Numbered from the stretch's first letter, positions 9,066 to 17,848 are shown. The stretch is DNA of 64,000 nt from Fibrobacter intestinalis (GCF_900167415.1 NZ_FUWU01000006.1:27377-91376); one strand, 5' to 3'. The notes: generated from the sequence alone by a model not told the origin. Numbers and translations: made by a program.

Positions 9066-10508
9066 ATGATGTGGGTTAAATACCAAATTGATGCTTCCAT
9101 TCCAATGTATGAACAACTGCCTGTTAACACTGAATCGAAAGCTCGTGAAATCCTTCTAGCGAGAAACCCAGGAATAAAACATTGTTCTATAAACAGAACG
9201 TTTACAGGGATAAATCCGCCAGAATGGTGGCCAGGTGAAAAAGAAAAAAAAGAAGCGAAACGTCAAGAAGAAAATAGAAGACGTGAAGATGAGCGGAGGA
9301 CAAGGCGTGACGAGGAGCAACGCAGAGAAGCGAAACGCCAAGAAGAGAACAGAAGACGTGAAGATGAGCGGAGGGCAAGGCGTATTGAGGAACGGCATAA
9401 GTCTGAAAATGATAAGCTTCGCCGGGAAATGGAAAACCTCCGTAAAGAAAATAGGGACATAGCAAGAAAGTCACGTCAATCCTCTGGGGAATTTTGGAGT
9501 GAAAGTCAATATGAAAATTTTACAGACAGGGCTCGTGATCAAAAGGACGGCATGTATGATAAAATCATGAATTGCGAAACCAATATTTTGACCGCACCGA
9601 TTAAACTGATTTGTTGGCTTCTCCACGAAATATTTAACCCGCATTCGTTTTTTAGGCAACATATTTTTTCTGTAGTGAACGTGATTCTTGTTCTTGCAGG
9701 GTTCCTCGCTTACAAGAATGAAATGATGTTATTTGTCATCTTATGCGCTATTTCAGTGATTGTCAATGGCGTCATAGGAATAAAAACGGATCGTTCCGGC
9801 ATTGCTTTGCTGATTGTATTGATAGAGGCCGCGATATTTGGTGTTGCTATTTGGATGGCGCAACCGCAATTTTTCAAACAGATTACATTGAAATCAAGTG
9901 TAAGTGAACAACAATATAATTCAAGTCAAACGCCTCCAGAGGCGGAGAAGACTGTTGTTGCATCAAAGAATGTTGACGGTCGGCAATCTGCAAATACTAT
10001 GATGGATTCTCGCGATGGACGTGAATATAAAATTGTAAAAATAGGAAATCAAACTTGGTTCGCTGAAAATTTGAACTATAAAACAAAAAACAGTCATTGT
10101 TATCAAAATATTGAAAGCAATTGTAAAAAAAATGGTCGCCTTTATCAGACTTATGAGAAAAACGCTACCAAGAATGTATGCCCTGTCGGTTGGCATGTTC
10201 CAAGTTTTGCAGAATGGAAAATGTTGCTGAAAAATGTTGGGTTGAAGCAAAAATGTGAAAATTTTGGATATGAAAATGAAACGGGGAATGAATGCGATTA
10301 TCTTGAATGGAATAAAGCGACTAAGGTTCTTAATCGAAAGGGCTTTGGGATAATTATGGGTGATGAATTTGGAAGTACCGATTGGACAGTTTTTGTTGCG
10401 AATAAAGCTCGCGATAATGTAATTTGCTTTTCTGACCATAACAAAGGTAGTGATAATTGTTTCCAAGATTCAATGGGCGAGTACTATATTCGTTGCGTCA
10501 TGAACTAA
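9066..10508 (+). CDS. membrane protein with coiled coil and Fibrobacter major paralogous (FISUMP) domain
   Basis: 480 residues behind an AAAGGAGAT site. Residues 1-50 form a small domain. Residues 55-135 are a very charged Glu/Arg/Lys coiled coil containing a 25-residue segment (EAKRQEENRRREDERR...) repeated twice. Two or three membrane spans lie around 200-265 (FSVVNVILVLAGFLAY, MLFVILCAISVIVNGVIGI, GIALLIVLIEAAIFGVAIW). After a linker, residues 315-480 are a FISUMP domain: DGREYKIVKIGNQTWFAENL, GRLYQTY, CPVGWHVPSFAEWKMLL and YYIRCVMN. FISUMP domains normally end surface or lipoproteins, so a coiled-coil plus multi-span N-terminus is unusual. Confidence 0.85.
   Translation: MMWVKYQIDASIPMYEQLPVNTESKAREILLARNPGIKHCSINRTFTGINPPEWWPGEKEKKEAKRQEENRRREDERRTRRDEEQRREAKRQEENRRREDERRARRIEERHKSENDKLRREMENLRKENRDIARKSRQSSGEFWSESQYENFTDRARDQKDGMYDKIMNCETNILTAPIKLICWLLHEIFNPHSFFRQHIFSVVNVILVLAGFLAYKNEMMLFVILCAISVIVNGVIGIKTDRSGIALLIVLIEAAIFGVAIWMAQPQFFKQITLKSSVSEQQYNSSQTPPEAEKTVVASKNVDGRQSANTMMDSRDGREYKIVKIGNQTWFAENLNYKTKNSHCYQNIESNCKKNGRLYQTYEKNATKNVCPVGWHVPSFAEWKMLLKNVGLKQKCENFGYENETGNECDYLEWNKATKVLNRKGFGIIMGDEFGSTDWTVFVANKARDNVICFSDHNKGSDNCFQDSMGEYYIRCVMN
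9252..9398 (+). repeat. 75-base in-frame tandem duplication
   Basis: Copies begin at 9252 and 9327 (GAAGCGAAACG...) and differ by only a few third-position and single-base changes. They encode the doubled 25-residue coiled-coil segment of the FISUMP protein. The near-identity at DNA level points to a recent duplication. Confidence 0.85.
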
Positions 10509-10560
10509 CCCTCAGACTGTTTCCATAAAATGGTTACAGATTCAAAAGTGAAAAAATTTA

Positions 10561-10622
10561 TTGCGCCTCTTTGAAGGAGCGTATATAATTCCTAAAATTT
10601 TGAAGAGTTGTCAGCGGACAAC
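10561..10622 (+). promoter_or_regulatory. promoter and palindromic operator candidate for the pectate lyase
   Basis: TTGCGC at 10561-10566 and a perfect TATAAT at 10584-10589 are 17 bases apart. A 16-base inverted repeat, GTTGTC-AGCG-GACAAC at 10607-10622, begins about 11 bases after the expected start point, where a repressor would block elongation. The leader is then about 95 bases long. Confidence 0.5.
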
Positions 10623-10691
10623 TGAAAATAGAAGGGAGTTTTCTGGTGTTTGTTGTTGAAAATAATTTATGGGAAAATGCGGAGATTTTTT

Positions 10692-12404
10692 ATGTTTTGG
10701 AAATTTATCGTTTTACTTGCCTTCTTTTGTACATTTGCGATGGCGACGCCGCAGATTCGCTTAGAGGGAATGGTTGCAGATTTGGCGGGCTTTCCCATTG
10801 AAAACGCCCAAGTTCGTTTAGTGAAAAATCATTTGAATGCTTATACGGATTCCAATGGCTACTTTTTGCTCTTTCAAGAAGAAACGGATGTCTTGCGTCA
10901 AAGTAATTTTGCGGTAGAAAATCCTCGTTTAAAACCCGTTTTCAAAGATGGTTTTGTTCGTCTGGGAAATTTTGATTTAAAAGGGCGTTTTGTGCGTTCG
11001 TCGTTGGAAATGAAGTTTTTGAACGCCTCCTCCGAATCTTTGCCGCGCTTGTTTTTGAAAACCTCTATTTTTGAAGATTCGCTTGTGGTTTCTAAAGAGG
11101 GATTTTTGTCGCAGTCGTTTGTCGTGTCGCAACCGGTGGATTCGCTTTCCATTGTTTTGGATTCTTTGCCGCTGGCGGCTATTTTAAAACGTGGAGCAGG
11201 AAGTTCTAATCAAATTGTGGAACAGGGAGCGCCAATTACGGAATATTTTTTTGATTGCCCCAATGCTAAAGAAATAAAAATTACCGGTGTGCCCGCGGGT
11301 ATTTTGGCCGTCACGGATTCGGTAAAATCGACAATATCGTTTTCGGGAAAAGCGGAAGCGGACACGGGCCTATATGTTTATACGATTCGAGTTGTCGGCG
11401 AATATAATGCGGTAGAGCGGCAGGGTTCTTTTCGCATTGTCCAAAAAACAATTCCGAAAATCGTACCGGATGGTTATGCTATGGTGAACGGCGTGACTAC
11501 AGGCGGCGAGGGAGGGGACACGGTTGAAGTTTCTTCTTTTGCGGATTTCAAGAAGGCGGTTCAGGCGGCGGAAGCCAAGGTCGTTGTCGTCAAGGGAACG
11601 GTTAAAACTACAGATGGAGACGGTTACGGTTTGCGCATCGCAGCGAATAAAACTATTATGGGAAAAGACAGTTCGGCAACTATTTATGGCGGGCTTGCCA
11701 TCACGGGAGTTTCTAATGTCATCATTTACAATTTGAATATTCACGGTACTTACCTGAATCCGGGACCAAGCGATGGCATTGCCGTGAATAATTCGCATCA
11801 TGTTTTTCTTTCGCACTTGAATATCTGGGATGCGGAAGATGGCAATTTGGATATTACAAATCAATCCAGTTATGTCACAGTCTCTTGGGTGAAATTTTGG
11901 TACACCGACAAAAATCATCCGCACCGGTTGAACGCTTTGATTGGCAGCGGCGCCGCGGACCATCCGGAAGATTATGGCAAGTTGAAAGTCACTTATCACC
12001 ACAACTGGTTCAGCACTCTGGTGAACGAGCGTATGCCGCGCGTGATGTACGGGAACGCCCATATTTTCAATAATTATTATCATGCGCCTGGCAATTTATA
12101 TTGTATCGGTGTCGGTTCTTACGCATCGGTTCTCATCGAAGGAAATTATTTTAAAGAGGTACAGAGTCCGCATTTGTTTATGTACAATATCTACGCAAAT
12201 ATTGTGGCTCGAAATAATGAATACGACAATGTGACGGGAAATAAAGATGTCGGAGCCTTAGGAGAACGCTACATTACCACGGATCCCTATACTTTGATAG
12301 CGACTCCTGTTACTTTGGATTCGGTGCCTTACGAATATGAATTAGACAAAGCCGAAGATGTGCCGCAAAAAGTGATGCAAGGTGCGGGGCCGCATTCGTT
12401 GTAA
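10692..12404 (+). CDS. secreted pectate lyase (PL1 family) with N-terminal accessory domains
   Basis: The enzyme cleaves polygalacturonate by calcium-dependent beta-elimination. I chose the ATG at 10692 because GGAG lies seven bases before it and it begins a clean signal peptide (MFWKFIVLLAFFCTFAMA). Earlier in-frame starts at 10650 and 10677 lack a site. Residues of roughly 20-60 resemble a carboxypeptidase-regulatory-like domain (VADLAGFPIENAQVRLV, TDSNGYF). A linker and an Ig-like stretch follow. From about residue 260 comes the parallel beta-helix with SDGIAVNNSHHVFLSHL, DAEDGNLDITNQSSYVTVSW (calcium site) and NERMPRVMYGNAHIFNNYY (catalytic Arg). It probably acts outside the cell. Confidence 0.9.
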   Translation: MFWKFIVLLAFFCTFAMATPQIRLEGMVADLAGFPIENAQVRLVKNHLNAYTDSNGYFLLFQEETDVLRQSNFAVENPRLKPVFKDGFVRLGNFDLKGRFVRSSLEMKFLNASSESLPRLFLKTSIFEDSLVVSKEGFLSQSFVVSQPVDSLSIVLDSLPLAAILKRGAGSSNQIVEQGAPITEYFFDCPNAKEIKITGVPAGILAVTDSVKSTISFSGKAEADTGLYVYTIRVVGEYNAVERQGSFRIVQKTIPKIVPDGYAMVNGVTTGGEGGDTVEVSSFADFKKAVQAAEAKVVVVKGTVKTTDGDGYGLRIAANKTIMGKDSSATIYGGLAITGVSNVIIYNLNIHGTYLNPGPSDGIAVNNSHHVFLSHLNIWDAEDGNLDITNQSSYVTVSWVKFWYTDKNHPHRLNALIGSGAADHPEDYGKLKVTYHHNWFSTLVNERMPRVMYGNAHIFNNYYHAPGNLYCIGVGSYASVLIEGNYFKEVQSPHLFMYNIYANIVARNNEYDNVTGNKDVGALGERYITTDPYTLIATPVTLDSVPYEYELDKAEDVPQKVMQGAGPHSL

Positions 12405-12451
12405 TGATTTTGCCGTCGCTAGAATTCAGAGGAATTTCTGCAAAAAAATGG

Positions 12452-12644
12452 CTAGCGCTTGCTTCTTATGTTTTTCGCTCTGACGTTCTGGGCTGGGATA
12501 TTTTCAAGGCTGCATAAATCCAAGAGTTCTGAAAGATTTATATCCAGCGCATTGGCGATTTCGATAGGCGTGATAAGCCGGGGATTTCTCGACTCGTTGA
12601 TGGCATGTGTGATGGTGGATTTTGTAAGGCCGTTTCGGGGCTAG
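12452..12644 (-). pseudogene. truncated XRE-type helix-turn-helix gene
   Basis: A minus-strand frame reads RNGLTKSTITHAINESRNPR, then LITPIEIANALDINLSELLD and a short tail. This is helices 3-5 of a Cro/C1-type DNA-binding domain, where the family has S-G-[IL]-T-x-S-T-I-x-x-[IL]. An in-frame TAG immediately upstream cuts it from any start, and no first half of the domain is seen. I read it as a remnant. Confidence 0.55.
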
Positions 12645-12772
12645 CATATTTTTTTTACGAGCGTTGAAATTCTGGCTGCCGTTTGGTTTTCAAGATGGCG
12701 AAACAGATGGATAAAAAAATTCAATGAGCTTGCAAATTCGCAACGAAAAGAATATTTAGATCTTGAAGAATT

Positions 12773-13609
12773 TTATCCGATAAAGAAAAGTCCGAGAATG
12801 CCCACCGTCCAAAGGTAGTAGGCGAAAACGTGGAACTTGCCTTTTTGTACAAAGTTCATCAGCCATTTGAGGGCGATGATGCCAAAGAGGAACGAAACCA
12901 GCATTCCGACGAGCAGGGCGAGGGTGAACTCTCCGCTGTCTGCGCATTTTTCCACCAGCGCGGGATTTTCAATAGGGTTGAAAGTCTGGCATTTTAACCA
13001 TTTTACAAGATCCAGCAGGGCGGCTCCACCGACTGCCGGAATGCTCATGAGAAAGCTGAACTCGCCCGCATATTTTCGATTCACGCCTTGGAATAGCATA
13101 GCGCTAATTGTGGAACCGCTGCGGCTGATGCCGGGAATGCAAGCGATGCCTTGAACCGTTCCCGTGACAAGCGCTCGCCACCAGTTCATTTGTACGCCCG
13201 TTTCTTCGGGGTGGTTGGCTCCTGTCTTTGCCCATTTGGAGGCGAAGAGAAGCGTTCCTGTAAAAAGAATCGCCACACAAACTGCCCTAGGGTTTTCGAA
13301 GAGCGATTCTAGGGCGTCCTTAAATCCAAGACCGATGGCAGCCGTTGGGATAGACGCGAGAACGATGTAGCCCGCTTCCCGGAGCTGCGCAGGATTCCGA
13401 CGAAGGCAGCCGAGTAGAATGCCGAGAATTTTTTTGCGGAATACGACAAAAATGGACAGCAGGGTTCCCGCGTGAAGCATAATGTCGAAGAACATGCCCG
13501 CTTCGTGCATTCCCAGCAGATGTTTGCCGAGAACGAGGTGCCCGGAACTGGAAATAGGAAGAAATTCGGCAAGACCTTGGAGAAGACCTAAAAGAATGGA
13601 TTCTATCAT
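12773..13609 (-). CDS. uppP: undecaprenyl-diphosphatase
   Basis: UppP (BacA) dephosphorylates undecaprenyl pyrophosphate at the membrane to recycle the lipid carrier for peptidoglycan and other glycans. The 278 residues are largely membrane spans. Both signature loops are present: QGLAEFLPISSSGH at about residues 10-24 (the Glu and His of the active site) and GISRSGST near 160. It stands alone on this strand and diverges from a TPR gene 51 bases away. The ATG is five bases after TACTTTTG. Confidence 0.95.
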   Translation of the reverse strand: MIESILLGLLQGLAEFLPISSSGHLVLGKHLLGMHEAGMFFDIMLHAGTLLSIFVVFRKKILGILLGCLRRNPAQLREAGYIVLASIPTAAIGLGFKDALESLFENPRAVCVAILFTGTLLFASKWAKTGANHPEETGVQMNWWRALVTGTVQGIACIPGISRSGSTISAMLFQGVNRKYAGEFSFLMSIPAVGGAALLDLVKWLKCQTFNPIENPALVEKCADSGEFTLALLVGMLVSFLFGIIALKWLMNFVQKGKFHVFAYYLWTVGILGLFFIG

Positions 13610-13614
13610 GGGGA

Positions 13615-13622
13615 CAAAAGTA
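13615..13622 (-). promoter_or_regulatory. TACTTTTG box before uppP
   Basis: An exact TAnnTTTG on the minus strand, followed by TCCCC and the uppP ATG. No ribosome-binding site can fit between box and start, which implies a leaderless message if this is the -7 element. Confidence 0.55.
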
Positions 13623-13660
13623 GAAAATCGGGAAAAGATAGGCCTTATTGGATAAAGAAA

Positions 13661-14890
13661 ATGCGCATTTTTCTATTTTGTATGGATATGAAAAAGATTT
13701 TCGTTCTTTTGGCGTTTTTCTGTATGGCGCCCCTGTCTTGGGCGGCGCAGGATTCTCGTTTTGAACAAGGCGCGCGCTTTGAATCCGCCGGGCAATATGA
13801 AAAGGCTCTTGGCGAGTATCGGGCGATTTTGGCGGGCGATCCGCACAATGCGCAGGCTTTTTGGGTGGCGGGCAATGTCCGTTTCAAGATGAAGGATTAC
13901 AAGGGGGCGATTGCCAATTTCCAACTGGCGTATAAATATGCACCGAAAATGGCAGAAGCCTATGAAGGCTCGGCAAAAGCTTATGAAAAGCTGGGGGACA
14001 AGGGAAAAGCCGAAGCGGAACGCAAAAAGAATCCAAATTACAAAGGGAAAGAATCTCCTTCGGTAAAAGAAAACGCAAAGGCGGGAACGGACATTTTGGC
14101 AAAAACCAAGGCCGCTTTTGAAGCTAAAGATTACAAGGCCGCTTGTGCTGCTGCTCGTGAGGTCTTGACGCAAGAGCCCGGTAATTCTGGGGCATATTAT
14201 TATGCGGGCGCAGGACGCTATGAACTGGGAGAATTCGACAAGGCCGAGTATAATTTAAAGCGGTCGTTTGGCTATGCGGAATTGGGCTTCAACGCCCACT
14301 ATTATTTGGCTCTTATTTACAAAAAACAGGGAAAGAAGGATTTGGAAAAAGCCGAGTTGCAGGCTTATATCGGGCTTTCCAAAAACGAGTCGGCGATTGT
14401 TCGGGCGAAATCCCGGTTGGCGGAAATTTCCGGTGACGTTTCCGAATCCGTAACCCAAGTTCCAGAAGAAAAAACGGAGACGTCGAAAATCGAATCCGCA
14501 AAATCGGAGGAACTTCGGACGTCGTCCGCGGAATTGCCGGAAAAAACGCCTGTCGATTCGGTGAAAAAGAAAGTGCCATCGCCCGAACCGAAGAAAGTTT
14601 CAGAAAATCCCATGGAGAGGGCGAACGAAGCGTATCGTCAAGGAGACTACGCCGCCGCTTTGTCGCTTTATCAGGCGTTGCAAAAAAAATACCGGGATGA
14701 AAATATGCGGGCCTATCTTCTTTTTCAAATCGGCAATGTCTATCGGATTCGTCGGGATTTTCGTTCGGCGGTGTCCAAGTATCGTGAACTTGTAGAATTG
14801 TATCCGAATGGGGAATGGGCTGTGGAAGCGCAGCGCGCCTGGGAAGACGCCGTGTGGCAAGAGAAAAATGCGGAGTTGCTTCCGCGTTAG
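13661..14890 (+). CDS. secreted/periplasmic TPR protein
   Basis: A signal peptide (KKIFVLLAFFCMAPLSWAA) is followed by TPR-like helical pairs at about residues 30-140 (YEKALGEYRAILAGDPHNAQAF, YKGAIANFQLAYKYAPKMAEAY). A second set follows at 150-250 (YKAACAAAREVLTQEPGNSGAY) and another at 320-400 (GDYAAALSLYQALQKKYRDE). A Lys/Glu/Ser-rich linker sits between the second and third sets. The C-terminal repeats resemble YbgF/CpoB-type TPRs. Three in-frame ATGs (13661, 13682, 13688) are all possible, and none has a strong ribosome-binding site. Function is unknown, probably envelope assembly. Confidence 0.75.
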   Translation: MRIFLFCMDMKKIFVLLAFFCMAPLSWAAQDSRFEQGARFESAGQYEKALGEYRAILAGDPHNAQAFWVAGNVRFKMKDYKGAIANFQLAYKYAPKMAEAYEGSAKAYEKLGDKGKAEAERKKNPNYKGKESPSVKENAKAGTDILAKTKAAFEAKDYKAACAAAREVLTQEPGNSGAYYYAGAGRYELGEFDKAEYNLKRSFGYAELGFNAHYYLALIYKKQGKKDLEKAELQAYIGLSKNESAIVRAKSRLAEISGDVSESVTQVPEEKTETSKIESAKSEELRTSSAELPEKTPVDSVKKKVPSPEPKKVSENPMERANEAYRQGDYAAALSLYQALQKKYRDENMRAYLLFQIGNVYRIRRDFRSAVSKYRELVELYPNGEWAVEAQRAWEDAVWQEKNAELLPR

Positions 14891-14950
14891 GGAATAAGCG
14901 CATTCCAAAGGCAATCAAATCGTTTTGCGGAAGCGAAGCATCTTGCGGCC

Positions 14951-15098
14951 AGCGAGAAAAGTTCACTTTGTGAAAAAGAAATTCTCGTTTTGAAAAAAGT
15001 TCCCCCTGCGAAAGAATCGGCTCGTTTGAAAAAAGTTCACGCTTTGAAAAACTTTCATTGCGGACATTTCGTGGAGAAGTATATCATCCCCAAAAAAG
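14951..15098. repeat. intergenic repeat block with GAAAAA-GTTC units
   Basis: About six degenerate units of 18-20 bases each begin with GAAA(A)n and carry a core such as GTTCACTTT or ATTCTCGTTTT. The block ends in GGAGAAGTATATCATCCCC. The same unit type and a similar end module occur near 28885, 29125, 37390 and 44387. No coding capacity is seen. Confidence 0.6.
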
Positions 15099-15100
15099 GA

Positions 15101-16309
15101 CTAGTCCGCTTGGAGCAAAAGCCCTTTTAGATATTGTCCTTCGGGAAAGCTGGTTTTTACAGGATGATCGGCGGGTTGGCCGAAACGTTTGATGATTTGC
15201 ATTGTCCGGTGTGCGTCCTGGGCTGCGTCGGCGACGATTTTTTGAAAAAGTCCCATTTCCATGAGACCGGAACAGCTGAATGTCGCTAAAATGCCATGCT
15301 CGTTCAAAAGTTTTATCGCCAGCAAATTGATGTCTTTGTACCCGCGCGCTCCTTTTTCGAGATGCGCTTTGTTTTCAATGAATTTTGGCGGGTCAAGAAC
15401 GATAAGGTCGAAGGTCTTCCGGCTGTCTCGGCATTTGCGCAGGTAGGCAAAAACATCCGCTTCGACGAGTTCCACGCGGCTTTTATCAAATCCGTTTTTT
15501 TGAATCAGCGAATCGGCAATGTGGAGTGCTTCTTGAGAAACGTCCACTTCGGTAACTAGGCTGGCACCATTTTGCAGGGCGAAAAGCCCGAAGCCGCCCG
15601 TGTAAGAAAAACAGTTGAGAACGTGCTTTCCCTGTGCGAATTTTCCAACTGCAAAGCGGGCGTCCCGTTGGTCCAGATAGTATCCGGTCTTGTGTCCATT
15701 CCAGATGTCCACGTCAAAACGGATCCCGTTTTCCCGCATTTCAATTGGTGTGCGAGGCACGTCGCCATAGACGATTCCTTTTCGCAAGGGGAGCCCTTCT
15801 TTTTCGCGGACGTCGGCATCGCAGCGTTCCAAAATTCCTTTGGCTCCGGTCTTTTCCGCTAGAATTTCATACAATGTCGTGCGAAAATATTCTGCTCCAG
15901 CCGAAAGGATTTCGATGGACAGGAAGTCGGCGTATTTATCGACGATGCAGCCCGGAATGCCATCGTTTTCTGCGTGAATCAGGCGGAAAGCCGCCGTTGG
16001 ATCTTTGACGTCAAAGCCGCGCAAGCGGCGATTTTCAATCGCCCTGTCGATGACGTTTGCAAAGAAATTCCGATCGATGGGAGTGCGCTCCCGGTAAGTC
16101 CAAAAACGGGCCCGGATTTGCGAATCGGGAGAGTAGGCGGCGTAGCCCAAAAATTCCCCTTGTGCAGAACGCACTTCGACGGTTTCTCCGGATTGCGGAT
16201 TACCAATGACATGCTGAATGGCTCCGCTGAAAATCCACGGATGATTTCGGATCGCGGATTTTTCTTTTCCCCGGACGAGAACGATGGCGGGAATTTCTAT
16301 GCTGGACAT
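15101..16309 (-). CDS. rlmI: 23S rRNA (cytosine-C5)-methyltransferase, RlmI type
   Basis: A PUA domain at residues 1-75 (VLVRGKEKSAIRNHPWIFSG) is followed by the RlmI linker domain and a class I SAM-dependent methyltransferase. NGHKTGYYLDQRDAR and VLNCFSYTGGFGLFAL form motif I, and LIVLDPPKF with the late Cys in TFSCSG complete the core. The 402-residue length fits E. coli RlmI, which modifies C1962 of 23S rRNA. Its ATG shares one base with the stop of thrH (TAATG), so it is translationally coupled to it. Confidence 0.92.
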   Translation of the reverse strand: MSSIEIPAIVLVRGKEKSAIRNHPWIFSGAIQHVIGNPQSGETVEVRSAQGEFLGYAAYSPDSQIRARFWTYRERTPIDRNFFANVIDRAIENRRLRGFDVKDPTAAFRLIHAENDGIPGCIVDKYADFLSIEILSAGAEYFRTTLYEILAEKTGAKGILERCDADVREKEGLPLRKGIVYGDVPRTPIEMRENGIRFDVDIWNGHKTGYYLDQRDARFAVGKFAQGKHVLNCFSYTGGFGLFALQNGASLVTEVDVSQEALHIADSLIQKNGFDKSRVELVEADVFAYLRKCRDSRKTFDLIVLDPPKFIENKAHLEKGARGYKDINLLAIKLLNEHGILATFSCSGLMEMGLFQKIVADAAQDAHRTMQIIKRFGQPADHPVKTSFPEGQYLKGLLLQAD

Positions 16310-16926
16310 TACAGCGAATCCTGAAATTGGTGGAAACTGTCCAAAAGCTCGCTGTAGGAATTTGCCGAATCGAGCTGGGGAAATTTTTCGGTGACGTTGG
16401 ATGGGGCGAACAGGAACGAACCTTTGTCCGCCGCTAGAAGCATTCCCGTGTCGTTGAAGGAATCGCCTGCGGAAAAGACCTTGAAATTCAGCGATTTTAA
16501 AGCTTCGACGGTTTTTCTTTTTTGATCCTGCAAACGTAAATGATAGCCGGTAATCTTGTCGTTTTGAACAATCAGGTTGTGACAGAAAATGGTTGGCAGG
16601 TTCATTTTTTTGATGAGCGGGTAGGCGAATTCCTGAAAAGTGTCGGAGAGAATAATGACTTGGGCTTCATCTCGCAGGGTCGCTAAAAATTCCGTGGCGC
16701 CATCCAGTAGCGGAAGGCTGCCGATGACTTTTTGAATGTCCGAAAGCTTTAAATGTTCGCGTTCCAAAATGCGGAGACGTCCGCGCATAAGCTCATCGTA
16801 ATCCTGAATGTCGCGCGTGGTCAGACGCAATTCGGGAATGCCCGTTTTTTCGGCGAAAGCTATCCAGATTTCGGGGGTTAGAACCCCCTCCATATCGAGG
16901 GTGACAACACATTGTTTGGTAAACAT
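16309..16926 (-). CDS. thrH: ThrH-type phosphatase (phosphoserine phosphatase / homoserine phosphotransferase)
   Basis: A 205-residue HAD protein from the ATG at 16926; the longer frame upstream is antisense to hslO coding sequence. It follows Pseudomonas ThrH closely: VTLDMEGVLTPEIWIAFAEK (motif I as D-x-E, characteristic of ThrH), LTTRDIQDYDELM, VIILSDTFQEFAYPL (motif II) and SAGDSFNDTGML (motif IV). ThrH can dephosphorylate phosphoserine and pass the phosphate to homoserine, so it may supply serine or threonine here. It lies between hslO and rlmI in a tight minus-strand run. Confidence 0.9.
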   Translation of the reverse strand: MFTKQCVVTLDMEGVLTPEIWIAFAEKTGIPELRLTTRDIQDYDELMRGRLRILEREHLKLSDIQKVIGSLPLLDGATEFLATLRDEAQVIILSDTFQEFAYPLIKKMNLPTIFCHNLIVQNDKITGYHLRLQDQKRKTVEALKSLNFKVFSAGDSFNDTGMLLAADKGSFLFAPSNVTEKFPQLDSANSYSELLDSFHQFQDSL

Positions 16927-16934
16927 AGGCGTTC

Positions 16935-17825
16935 TTATTTTAAAAGGCGGTTGTTGATAATTTCTTGGATTTCGTCCGGAGTGACCACATACTTGTTCCG
17001 GCAAAAATCGCAGACGAGTTCCACGTTTTCGCCGCTTTGAATGAGTTCTTGCAAGTCGTCCGTTGGAATGCTGGCAAGCGATGCCAGGGAACGTACTTTG
17101 CTGCACGGGCAATAAGGGCGCGGTTCGATTTCGCGGACAATCGTTGTCGGGTATTCGCCGGAGATGGTATTCTGGAGAAGCTCCAGATTGAATCGGTTTC
17201 CGTCAAAGAATTCCGAAAAGGGCGGCAACTTGGCAATTTGTTTTTCCAGAACGTCGAGCTCTTCATCGGCAATGTCGGCATAAGGCTCCAAGTAGAATCC
17301 GACGGCGTAGTCCAATTTTTGCGGGTTATCCTTGTTCAGGCGGGCCTCGATTCCCACAGCGGATCGCGTTTGCGCCGATTGCAGCATATAGACGGAAAGA
17401 TTTCTGCCCATGCTTTCGGAAACCGCTTCGATAATGCTTTCCCGCGCCCGTTTTCCGTGTTCGTCCAAAGTGACGACTTCAAAGCGTTGAGGGGAAAGAG
17501 CCGGCTCGTATTGCTTATTGTGCAAAATTTCATCTTGCGGAATCATCGCTCGGAAAAGGCCTTGTGGGGTGGAGTCTGCTTCGGCAAAAGAAATGTCCCC
17601 GGAAAAAGAAACTTTGACACAGACGGTGCCGGGAAATTTCAGGCTGGACGAAAGAAACAGGGATGCGATAGAGGTTTCCGCCAAAAGCTTTAGTGCTTCT
17701 GAGGACGCTCCGTGCATTTTGCCGACTTCTTCGGCGGAATGGGTAATGTCCGCCAGAACAAGGCGAAAGGGAACGTGTGCTCCTGTCGCGCGAATCAGAC
17801 GGTCTTTTTGAGAATGTTCCATCAT
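16935..17825 (-). CDS. hslO: Hsp33 redox-regulated holdase chaperone
   Basis: A cytoplasmic chaperone activated by oxidation of a zinc-binding Cys cluster. The 296 residues include the Hsp33 N-terminal domain (RLIRATGAHVPFRLVLADIT, GFYLEPYADI). The C-terminal redox switch CPCSK and CDFCRNKY supplies the CxC and CxxC ligands. The stop is eight bases before the thrH start. The ATG at 17825 is four bases after TATATTTA on the minus strand. Confidence 0.95.
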   Translation of the reverse strand: MMEHSQKDRLIRATGAHVPFRLVLADITHSAEEVGKMHGASSEALKLLAETSIASLFLSSSLKFPGTVCVKVSFSGDISFAEADSTPQGLFRAMIPQDEILHNKQYEPALSPQRFEVVTLDEHGKRARESIIEAVSESMGRNLSVYMLQSAQTRSAVGIEARLNKDNPQKLDYAVGFYLEPYADIADEELDVLEKQIAKLPPFSEFFDGNRFNLELLQNTISGEYPTTIVREIEPRPYCPCSKVRSLASLASIPTDDLQELIQSGENVELVCDFCRNKYVVTPDEIQEIINNRLLK

Positions 17826-17829
17826 ATTG

Positions 17830-17837
17830 TAAATATA
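17830..17837 (-). promoter_or_regulatory. TATATTTA box before hslO
   Basis: A near-match to TAnnTTTG followed by CAAT and then the hslO ATG, with the same geometry as the other boxes in this window. Confidence 0.45.
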
Positions 17838-17848
17838 GGAAAATGAAA

